Positions 1-5,581 of a stretch of 7,368 nucleotides of DNA are shown in pieces. This DNA comes from DATKUA01 sp965602675 (lineage in GTDB: Bacteria; Acidobacteriota; DATKUA01), in assembly GCA_965602675.1 (NCBI GenBank), contig CBFCZO010000152.1, positions 1-7,368 of the forward strand. Direction: 5' to 3'. A program made the translations under genes and the position numbers. The stretch's first letter is position 1. Each line of letters begins with the position of its first letter. The notes below the pieces were generated by a model, which made no database searches, was not told where the DNA came from, and worked only from the letters and a program-made list of their open reading frames with translations.

Positions 1-7
1 CCAAATC

Positions 8-153
8 ATTCGCCTGCGGCGAATTCATCGGCTCGCGGGATGGGGCGGCGAGATTAGAAAGGATTTATCCCGCCTCTGGCGGGATTAGGGCGGATTGAAA
101 TTCGCCCCTACTGTTTCTATTCGAGGTCTGAGCCAGTATCGCGATTGATCGCC
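8..153. repeat. Intergenic hairpin-rich repeat, copy 1
   Basis: This is the first of two long direct-repeat copies; the second is at 220-371, offset by 207 bases over most of its length. It consists of successive inverted repeats. The first hairpin is at 8-24 (ATTCGCC, loop TGC, GGCGAAT). The second is at 67-85 (ATCCCGCC, loop TCT, GGCGGGAT). The third is at 88-107 (GGGCGGAT, loop TGAA, ATTCGCCC, with one G-T wobble). The last is at 141-152 (GCGAT-TG-ATCGC). A conserved non-palindromic stretch lies at about 108-140. No reading frame or T-tract suggests a gene or terminator. It looks like a dispersed intergenic repeat of the REP/BIME kind, but I do not recognise a named family. It may extend left of the window edge. 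Confidence 0.8.
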
Positions 154-160
154 GTTGGCG

Positions 161-179
161 GCTTACTTAACAAGTAAGC
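161..179. repeat. Perfect hairpin between the two repeat copies
   Basis: A perfect 8-bp inverted repeat, GCTTACTT / AAGTAAGC, with a 3-base AAC loop lies in the spacer between the two repeat copies. It is AT-rich compared with its surroundings and has no T-run after it, so it does not look like an intrinsic terminator. No counterpart follows copy 2, so it is not part of the repeated unit. Its role is unknown. Confidence 0.5.
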
Positions 180-219
180 AACAAGTCCGCGTAGAAACAA
201 CTCAGAGGAGACTGATGAG

Positions 220-371
220 CGGGCCTGTGGCCCGATTGCTCGCGGGATAGGGCTGCGAGATTGGAAAGGATTTATCCCGCCTCTGGCGGGATTAGGGCGG
301 ATTGAATCCGCCGCGGCGGACGCCCCTACTGTTTCTAGGCGAGGTCTGAGCCAGTGTCGCGATTGATCGCC
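220..371. repeat. Intergenic hairpin-rich repeat, copy 2
   Basis: The second copy of the element at 8-153 keeps the same order of hairpins. They are 220-234 (CGGGCC, loop TGT, GGCCCG), 274-292 (same sequence as copy 1), 296-312 (GGCGGAT, loop TGA, ATCCGCC) and 359-370 (GCGAT-TG-ATCGC). The first hairpin differs from copy 1 in sequence but remains paired. The third hairpin is about 11 bases longer than in copy 1 and adds the perfect palindrome TCCGCCGCGGCGGA at 307-320, so the offset between copies grows from 207 to 218 after it. The copies diverge completely after about 371. No coding potential is evident. Confidence 0.8.
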
Positions 372-390
372 GGTAGGGAAGATGCATGTG

Positions 391-501
391 CAAAGGGGTC
401 AGTCCTAGAATTCTAGGATTTTGAAAGAGGGTTTTTCTTTCTTTGGGATGGATGACGGCGGGAAGGAGTTGGGGCCTGGAATTATAGGGCTGACCCCTTT
501 G
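391..501. mobile_element. MITE-like palindromic element with CAAAGGGGTCAG ends
   Basis: The left end CAAAGGGGTCAG (391-402) is perfectly complementary to the right end CTGACCCCTTTG (490-501). The inverted similarity continues inward to about 27 bases with three mismatches. Each end also carries a sub-terminal palindrome: TCCTAGAATTCTAGGA at 403-418 is perfect, and 475-488 is a degenerate version. The 111-bp interior has no ORF, so the element would be non-autonomous. No target duplication is visible at the flanks. From memory, AAAGGGGTCAG ends occur around IS200-like/RAYT transposases and their REP-type derivatives in various Gram-negative genomes, which would fit the lack of a target duplication. 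Identity as an inverted-repeat element is seen directly; the transposase family is inference. Confidence 0.75.
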
Positions 502-533
502 ACCGCCGCCCCGCCAAGGCGTGGTGTGAAATC

Positions 534-549
534 CGGCATTGGTTTTGCA
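534..549 (+). promoter_or_regulatory. Candidate sigma-54 (-24/-12) promoter
   Basis: The sequence CGGCATTGGTTTTGCA has GG and GC separated by exactly 10 bases. It matches the sigma-54 consensus TGGCAC-N4/5-TTGCA closely at both the -24 (GGCA) and -12 (TTTTGCA) blocks. Transcription would begin near 560, leaving a leader of about 80 bases before the ATG at 641. No good sigma-70 pair was seen between 502 and 640. No activator gene or enhancer site is identifiable in the window, and such matches occur by chance, so this is only a candidate. Confidence 0.35.
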
Positions 550-602
550 CTGTAAACGTGTTGGCGCTCGATCCGTGCCAGGAGGCCGGAATTCGAGTAA
601 GC

Positions 603-619
603 TGATTACGGACTAATCA
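603..619. promoter_or_regulatory. Operator-like dyad upstream of the first lipoprotein gene
   Basis: TGATTA and TAATCA form a perfect 6-bp inverted repeat around the 5-base spacer CGGAC, ending 10 bases before the Shine-Dalgarno (630-635) and 21 bases before the ATG at 641. It is unusually AT-rich for this region. It could be a repressor site or a small leader hairpin. No regulator gene lies nearby to suggest which. Confidence 0.3.
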
Positions 620-640
620 ATACAGGTAGAGGAGGGGCGA

Positions 641-2353
641 ATGATTCCGAGAGCCTTTCGGTTTTTCTCTTTATCAGTAGTGTTGTTGCTTGCGGCCGTT
701 TTCCTGGCCGGTTGCCCGCAGAGCGAAGAGGCGACGGGCATATACGGCGAGGCTGCCAGGCAACTGGAGGAGTTCATCAACGCCGAGTTGGAAAGGGGTC
801 TGGTGACGGGCCTGTCGGTGGCATTTGTGGACGACCAGGAGGTGGTGTGGGCGAAGGGTTTCGGCCTGGCCGACAAGGCAAACCAGACTCCGGCGACGGC
901 GGAGACGGTCTACAGGGTCGGCTCGATCTCGAAGCTGTTCACCGACATCGGGATCATGCAGCAGGTGGAGGCGGGCAAGATCGACCTCGACGCCGACATC
1001 AAGACCTACATTCCTGATTTTCATATCGGCGATCCGTTCGAGACGGGCAAGCCGCCGACGCTGCGGCAGTTGATGACGCACTTGTCGGGCTTCCCGCGGG
1101 AGTCGCCGGTGGGCAGCTACTTCGACGCGACGTTCCCCTCGCTGGAAGACACGGTACGCAGCATCTACGCGACGGAACTTGTGCACCCGCCGGTGACGGT
1201 GACGAAGTATTCGAACATCGCGGTGACGCTGGTGGGTTACGCGCTGCAGCTTGTGAGCGGCCAGGATTACGTGGAGTACCAGCGCGAGCACCTGCTGGGC
1301 CCGATGGGGATGACGAGCAGCGATTTCTTACTGACGCCGGAACTGAAGGGGCGTCTGTCGAAGGCTTACATGTGGGTGGCCGACGGTCGCGAGATCGAGG
1401 CTCCGTGGTTCGAGCTGGCGACAGTGCCGGCGGGCAATCTCTACTCGACGGTGGGCGACCTGGGCAAGTTCCTGAGCTGCCTCTTCGCGGGCGGCAAGGC
1501 CGGCGAGACGCAGATCGTCCAGCCCGAGACGCTTGAGCAGATGTTCGAGATACAGTTCAGCGGCGAGGGCCAGAGGCGCTACTTCGGCCTGGGCTTCGTG
1601 GTGGGCGAATATCGCGGTCACAAGACGGTCGGGCACACCGGCGGTATCTACGGATTCAACACGATCGTGACCGGCCTGCCGGACGAGAAGATCGGCGTGA
1701 TCGTGCTGGTGAACGAGGATCTCAGCGGCGGGGCGATGAGCAGGATATACAACAAGGCTCTCGACCTGATGCTGCAGGCCAAGCTGGGCGAGGAGCCGCC
1801 GGCGGAGCCGGAGATTGTGAGCGTTGGCGCGGAGGTTCTGGAGAGCTACGTGGGCGAGTATGAGGGCTCGCGCTACTGGGCGGAGGTGACGCAGGAAGCC
1901 GGCGGGTTGAAGCTGAACCTTTCGGGCCAGGTGAACGATCTGCTGCCGCTGAGCGAGATGGAGTTCCTGGTGGACGGCAAGATATTCAACAAGGGGCGGC
2001 TGGTGTTCGAAGCGGACGAGTCGGGCGCGGTCACCAAGATGATCTTCGGAAGAGGTGACGAGTTCACGAGGGTGGACCCGGAAGCGGTGCCGGAGGTTCC
2101 CGGGAGCTGGCACGAGTATGTCGGAAGTTACGGTCACGATTTCATTCCGGTGCTTGTCTCGATCCGGCACGGTCACCTGTATGTGTTCCTGGAGAACGAG
2201 TTCGACTACCGCCTGACGCCTGTGAGCGAGACGGTGTTCAACCTGCCGCCGGGGATGTACGAGGGTCAGCAACTGGAGTTCAAGCTGGACGAAGACGGTG
2301 AGGTGGTGAGCATCGTGATGGCTTACGTGGAGTTCGAGCCGATCGCCCGCTGA
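641..2353 (+). CDS. Serine beta-lactamase-like (S12/CubicO) hydrolase lipoprotein, first paralogue
   Basis: This 570-residue protein starts with a signal peptide and lipobox L-A-G-C (Cys25), so it should be lipid-anchored outside the cytoplasm. The +2 residue is Pro rather than Asp, so outer-membrane sorting is possible. The N-terminal catalytic domain (about 38-380) resembles the class C beta-lactamase/CubicO fold. It has the nucleophile motif S95-I-S-K98, the Y190-S-N192 motif and H332-T-G334 in place of KTG. HxG is seen in D-aminopeptidase and CubicO-type S12 enzymes rather than classical penicillin-binding proteins, so a peptidase or esterase is likelier than a beta-lactam-resistance enzyme. 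Two C-terminal beta-rich modules follow, opening at Y403-V-G-E-Y407 and Y493-V-G-S-Y497, similar in style to DUF3471/lipocalin-like tails. The start is supported by AGGAGG at 630-635, five bases upstream. The substrate is unknown. A paralogue begins 74 bases downstream. Confidence 0.92.
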   Translation: MIPRAFRFFSLSVVLLLAAVFLAGCPQSEEATGIYGEAARQLEEFINAELERGLVTGLSVAFVDDQEVVWAKGFGLADKANQTPATAETVYRVGSISKLFTDIGIMQQVEAGKIDLDADIKTYIPDFHIGDPFETGKPPTLRQLMTHLSGFPRESPVGSYFDATFPSLEDTVRSIYATELVHPPVTVTKYSNIAVTLVGYALQLVSGQDYVEYQREHLLGPMGMTSSDFLLTPELKGRLSKAYMWVADGREIEAPWFELATVPAGNLYSTVGDLGKFLSCLFAGGKAGETQIVQPETLEQMFEIQFSGEGQRRYFGLGFVVGEYRGHKTVGHTGGIYGFNTIVTGLPDEKIGVIVLVNEDLSGGAMSRIYNKALDLMLQAKLGEEPPAEPEIVSVGAEVLESYVGEYEGSRYWAEVTQEAGGLKLNLSGQVNDLLPLSEMEFLVDGKIFNKGRLVFEADESGAVTKMIFGRGDEFTRVDPEAVPEVPGSWHEYVGSYGHDFIPVLVSIRHGHLYVFLENEFDYRLTPVSETVFNLPPGMYEGQQLEFKLDEDGEVVSIVMAYVEFEPIAR

Positions 2354-2367
2354 TTTTTCGCCCCTTG

Positions 2368-2383
2368 CGGCGCCCCCGCGCCG
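2368..2383 (+). other. Short GC hairpin between the tandem paralogues
   Basis: CGGCGC and GCGCCG form a 6-bp stem around a CCCC loop in the 74-base gap between the two hydrolase genes. It has no downstream T-tract, so termination is unlikely. It might act as a processing or stability element, or be chance in GC-rich sequence. Confidence 0.25.
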
Positions 2384-2416
2384 GTTCATGCGGGACAGGG
2401 AGTAAAAGAAGAATTC

Positions 2417-2422
2417 AGGAGG
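2417..2422 (+). promoter_or_regulatory. Shine-Dalgarno that fixes the second paralogue's start
   Basis: A perfect AGGAGG sits five bases before the ATG at 2428. An in-frame upstream ATG at 2389 and CTG/GTG-like alternatives further up lack such a site. The residues they would add are arginine- and glycine-rich and would bury the signal peptide. The lipobox lies at the proper distance only when translation begins at 2428. Confidence 0.85.
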
Positions 2423-2427
2423 TTTTG

Positions 2428-4128
2428 ATGAGAGTCAGTTTTAGAACCATGACGTTGTTCCTGGTCGCTGTTGTTGCAGCGGTGTTTCTGACAGGATGCC
2501 CGCAGAGCGTAGAGACGAGCGGCTACGAAAAGGCGATATCCGAGCTCAAGCAATATATCGAGGCCGAGCTGGACCGCGGCCTGGTCAACGGCGTCTCGGT
2601 GGCGCTGGTGGACGACCAGGAGATCGTCTGGTCCGCCGGCTTGGGCCTGGCCGACCTGAAGGCCGAAACGCCTGCCGCCGGGGACACCATCTACCGCGTG
2701 GGCTCGATCTCGAAGCTGTTCACCGACATCGGGATCATGCAGCTGGTGGAGCAGGGCAAGCTGGACCTCGACGCCGACATCACCACCTACATCCCCGAGT
2801 TCCACATCGGGCGGCCGTTCGGCGGCGAGAAGCCGACCACCCTGCGGCAGTTGATGTGCCACCTATCGGGCTTCCCGCGGGAATCGCCGGTGGGGCACTA
2901 CTTCGACGACACCTTCCCCTCGCTGCGGGAGACTGTGGAGAGCATCTACGACACCGACCTGGTCTATCCGCCCGAGGAGAACATGAAGTACTCGAACATC
3001 GCGATCACGATGGTCGGCTACATCCTCGAGCGCGTCTCCGGCGAGCCCTTTGTCGATTATGTGAAGCGGCACCTGCTGGAGCCGATAGGCATGACGAACA
3101 GCAATTTCCTGCTGTCTGACGAGCTGGCCGGCAAGACGGCCAAGGGCTACATGTGGGTCGCCGACGGCCGCGAGATCGAGGCCCCGCAGTTCGAGCTGGC
3201 GATGGTGCCCGCGGGCAACCTCTACTCTTCGGCTGAGGACATGTCGAAGTTCCTCAACTGCCTCTTCGCCTGGGGCGAGGCGGGCGAGAACCGGATCCTG
3301 CAGAAGGAGACGTTGGAGCAGATGTTCGAGCTGCAATTCCCGGGCAAGGACAAGGACAGCTATTTCGGGCTCGGCTTCGCGGTCGGCGAGTACCGCGGCC
3401 ACAAGTCGGTTAACCACTCCGGCGCGGTCTACGGCTTCACCTGCAACGTGACCGATCTGCCCGACGACAAGATCGGCGTGGTGGTGCTGACCAACGAGGA
3501 CATCGCCATGGGGCCGCTCTTCCGCATCCGCAACAAGGCGCTCGACGTGATGCTGGAGGCGAAGCTGGGCGAGGCTCAGCCCGAGAAGCCGGCGACGGTC
3601 GAGGTGGCTGCGGCGGTGCTCGACAGCTATGTCGGCGAGTACGAGTCGCCGCGCCTGTGGGCGGAAGTCAAGCGCGAGGACGATGGGCTTGTCCTGGTGC
3701 TGTCGGGGCAGCCGCTCGAGCTCAGCGCGCTCAGCGAGACGGAGTTCATCGCCGAGGGCAAGGTGCTCACAGGCGGCCGCCTGACATTCCTGCCCAGCGA
3801 GGACGGAGCCGCCACGGGCTTCCGTTTCGGCGGCGCCGAGTTCCTGCGCCTCGATCCGGCGGCGGTCCCCGAGCCGCCCGCGCACTGGACGAAGTACGTG
3901 GGCAAGTACGGGCAGGAATTCATCCCGCTGATCATCTCGATCAAGCACGGCCATCTCTACGCATTCGTGGAGAACGAGTTCGACTACCGCCTGACGCCTG
4001 TGAGCGAGACGGTTTTCGACCTCGCCCAGGGTATGTACGAGGGCCAGCAGGTCGAGTTCAAGCTGGACGAGGATGGCAAGGTCGAGAAGGCGGTGATGGC
4101 TTTCGTGCAGTTCGATCCGATAGAATAG
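2428..4128 (+). CDS. Serine beta-lactamase-like (S12/CubicO) hydrolase lipoprotein, second paralogue
   Basis: This 566-residue protein is collinear with the upstream gene product, at roughly two-thirds identity by eye (not computed). It carries a signal peptide with lipobox L-T-G-C (Cys24), again followed by P-Q-S. The catalytic motifs are S93-I-S-K96, Y188-S-N190 and H330-S-G332. The C-terminal modules open at Y401-V-G-E-Y405 and Y490-V-G-K-Y494. All expected active-site residues are present, so it should be an active surface-anchored serine hydrolase. The substrate cannot be read from sequence. Two long tracts are identical to the first gene at the DNA level (2701-2743 with 920-962; 3968-4013 with 2190-2235). 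Codon choice nevertheless differs: threonine is split about evenly between ACC and ACG here, whereas the first gene uses ACG almost throughout. The two genes probably share a transcript ended by the hairpin at 4143-4174. Confidence 0.92.
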   Translation: MRVSFRTMTLFLVAVVAAVFLTGCPQSVETSGYEKAISELKQYIEAELDRGLVNGVSVALVDDQEIVWSAGLGLADLKAETPAAGDTIYRVGSISKLFTDIGIMQLVEQGKLDLDADITTYIPEFHIGRPFGGEKPTTLRQLMCHLSGFPRESPVGHYFDDTFPSLRETVESIYDTDLVYPPEENMKYSNIAITMVGYILERVSGEPFVDYVKRHLLEPIGMTNSNFLLSDELAGKTAKGYMWVADGREIEAPQFELAMVPAGNLYSSAEDMSKFLNCLFAWGEAGENRILQKETLEQMFELQFPGKDKDSYFGLGFAVGEYRGHKSVNHSGAVYGFTCNVTDLPDDKIGVVVLTNEDIAMGPLFRIRNKALDVMLEAKLGEAQPEKPATVEVAAAVLDSYVGEYESPRLWAEVKREDDGLVLVLSGQPLELSALSETEFIAEGKVLTGGRLTFLPSEDGAATGFRFGGAEFLRLDPAAVPEPPAHWTKYVGKYGQEFIPLIISIKHGHLYAFVENEFDYRLTPVSETVFDLAQGMYEGQQVEFKLDEDGKVEKAVMAFVQFDPIE

Positions 4129-4142
4129 AGAAAGGTGGATTG

Positions 4143-4174
4143 CGACGGGGCGGTTCTCTCGGACCGCCCCGTTG
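4143..4174 (+). terminator. Terminator-like hairpin after the hydrolase pair
   Basis: A 10-bp perfect core stem (ACGGGGCGGT at 4145-4154 with ACCGCCCCGT at 4163-4172) extends by two pairs outward and two inward, with wobbles, around a TCTC loop. It begins 15 bases after the stop codon at 4128. The sequence after the stem is only TCATAG, with no real T-tract, so it may be a weak intrinsic terminator, or a 3'-end stabiliser used with Rho. Its position suggests the hydrolase pair and the membrane protein gene are separate transcription units. Confidence 0.6.
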
Positions 4175-4187
4175 TCATAGACAGCAG

Positions 4188-4310
4188 ATGCCGGAGGCGA
4201 TCAACCCGTCGACGACAACCATTACGGCATTGAGCCCGGTGGAGCGGGAGGCTATCCGGGCCTTGTTGAGCAGTGAATGCCAAGTGCCGCAAATCGGAAG
4301 GAAGGGATAG
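4188..4310 (+). CDS. Possible 40-aa small ORF abutting the DUF819 gene
   Basis: An ATG at 4188 opens a 40-codon frame whose TAG stop (4308-4310) is immediately followed by the ATG of the membrane protein gene at 4311, with no gap. The predicted peptide has a Ser/Thr-rich start and then an amphipathic-looking stretch including L-S-P-V-E-R-E-A-I-R-A-L-L, with about three-quarters of codons ending in G or C, as in neighbouring genes. The purine-rich Shine-Dalgarno for the next gene (AAGGAAG, 4298-4304) lies inside its end. This layout would allow translational coupling. Against it, the ATG has no good Shine-Dalgarno of its own, I recognise no family, and a 40-codon frame can arise by chance in GC-rich DNA. 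It also continues, in frame, a longer shadow frame of the upstream gene. Confidence 0.3.
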   Translation: MPEAINPSTTTITALSPVEREAIRALLSSECQVPQIGRKG

Positions 4311-5504
4311 ATGGAGAGCCTGATAAGCTCCAACGACACGTGGTTGCTGTGGGCGATCATGTTGATCACCGTGAGCGTGAGCATTTACCTGGAGCAGAAG
4401 TTCAAGTGGGCGGCAAAAATCACGGGTCCGGTGCTTGCGCTGATAGTTGCGGTGGCGTTTTCGAACCTGAAGATAATGCCGCTGCAGTCGCCCAGCTACG
4501 ACGTGGTCTGGACCTATGTCGTGCCGCTGTGCATCCCGCTGCTGTTGTTCAGGGCGAACATATTCAAGATTGTGAAGACGACGGGCTCGATGTTCGGGGC
4601 GTTCAACCTGAGCGCGCTGGGCACGCTGTTGGGCGCGCTGACGGCGGCATTCGTATTTCGGACGACGGTGCCGCACATCGCGAAGCTGTCGGGGATCATG
4701 ACGGCGAGCTACATCGGCGGGGGCGTGAACTTCTTTGCCGTGCAGGCGACATTCAAGGCTCCCGAGGAGCTGACGAACGCGCTGCTGGTTTCGGACAACG
4801 TGATCATGACGATCATGTTCCTGGTGCTGGTATCGCTGACGAGTTTCAAGTTTTTCCGCAAGCATTACCCAATGCCCCACCAACTGGAGGTGGAGAAGAG
4901 CGGCAATGCGGACACCCTTCAGGCGGCGAGTTTCTGGAAGCGGAAGGAGATCTCGCTGCTGGACATCGCGAAGGCGTTGGGGATCGCGATCTTCATCGCC
5001 GCGCTTGCGGCTAAGCTGTCGGAACTGATCCGGCTTGCGCCACTGCCGGGGATCGCGCTGGATATCATCAGCAACCAATTCCTGCTGATCACGACGCTCA
5101 GCGTGGCTGCGGCGACGTTGTTCCACAAGCAGTTGGAGAACATCTCGGGGGCGGACGAGCTGGGCACTTACCTGATCTATATATTCTTCTTCACGATCGG
5201 GCTGCCGGCGGATATCTGGCTGATAATCCAGCGGGCGCCGATACTGTTCCTCTATTGCATTGTGATCGGGGGGATCAACTTCCTGGTGACGTTCGGATTC
5301 GGCAAGCTGTTCAAGATGAAGCTGGAGGATCTGTCGCTGAGCGTGTCGGCCAACCTGGGCGGCCCGATGAGCGCGGTGGCGATGGCGATCGCCAAGGGCT
5401 GGAAGGCGCTTGTGTTGCCGGGTATGCTGGTCGGGCTGTGGGGTTACGTTATCGGAACTTACCTGGGCATAATCGTCGGCAACATATTGCTGGCAATCAT
5501 GTAA
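4311..5504 (+). CDS. DUF819-family integral membrane protein (putative transporter)
   Basis: This 397-residue, strongly hydrophobic protein has about 10-12 predicted membrane segments. Examples by eye are residues 10-28, 37-54, 65-83, 92-115, 126-145, 155-178, 222-241, 287-306, 309-330 and 375-396. A charged cytoplasm-type loop sits near 180-220 in the middle, giving a two-half layout. Glycine-rich motifs lie within membrane segments in each half: G136-G-G-V-N140 and L349-G-G-P-M-S354. These and the overall length fit DUF819 (Pfam PF05684, B. subtilis YjcL-like), whose transported substrate is not firmly established; I believe it is related to the anion-transporter/CPA-type folds. The start is supported by AAGGAAGGG just upstream. 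It follows two surface hydrolases, so uptake of a product they release is conceivable. Family assignment is confident; transport of any particular compound is inference. Confidence 0.88.
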   Translation: MESLISSNDTWLLWAIMLITVSVSIYLEQKFKWAAKITGPVLALIVAVAFSNLKIMPLQSPSYDVVWTYVVPLCIPLLLFRANIFKIVKTTGSMFGAFNLSALGTLLGALTAAFVFRTTVPHIAKLSGIMTASYIGGGVNFFAVQATFKAPEELTNALLVSDNVIMTIMFLVLVSLTSFKFFRKHYPMPHQLEVEKSGNADTLQAASFWKRKEISLLDIAKALGIAIFIAALAAKLSELIRLAPLPGIALDIISNQFLLITTLSVAAATLFHKQLENISGADELGTYLIYIFFFTIGLPADIWLIIQRAPILFLYCIVIGGINFLVTFGFGKLFKMKLEDLSLSVSANLGGPMSAVAMAIAKGWKALVLPGMLVGLWGYVIGTYLGIIVGNILLAIM

Positions 5505-5515
5505 GCCGGGCGCGT

Positions 5516-5521
5516 TATAAT
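5516..5521 (+). promoter_or_regulatory. Isolated -10-like TATAAT before the GWxTD gene
   Basis: A perfect TATAAT lies 12 bases after the DUF819 stop codon and 60 bases before the ATG at 5582, in otherwise GC-rich sequence. No convincing -35 is found at normal spacing, only TTG-type half matches inside the end of the preceding gene. It could drive separate expression of the downstream gene, but a chance occurrence is quite possible. Confidence 0.25.
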
Positions 5522-5581
5522 CGAGAGCGGAAGTCTTGGCGCGCTGGGCGCCGGCACGAAAAAGCAACCGGAGAGACAGCG

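Noticed and set aside
8..371. CRISPR array
   Set aside because: There are only two long, hairpin-rich, imperfect copies with a 207-218 base period and no regular short repeats or spacers.
580..585. AGGAGG as a ribosome binding site for an upstream leader ORF
   Set aside because: No start codon lies at suitable spacing and the nearby frame reaches a stop at once.
1328..2389. Antisense frame of 353 codons opposite the first hydrolase
   Set aside because: It has the same shadow-type composition and lies opposite a gene with intact catalytic motifs.
2365..2427. N-terminal extension of the second hydrolase
   Set aside because: It would add 21 Arg/Gly-rich residues before the signal peptide, has no Shine-Dalgarno, and includes the AGGAGG that serves the ATG at 2428.
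5491..5506. Sigma-54 promoter before the GWxTD gene
   Set aside because: TGGCA is followed by AGC with 11 rather than 10 bases between GG and GC, and the -12 block otherwise does not match.
5538..5552. Terminator after the DUF819 gene
   Set aside because: GGCGC/GCGCC is only a 5-bp stem and is followed by purines rather than a T-tract.
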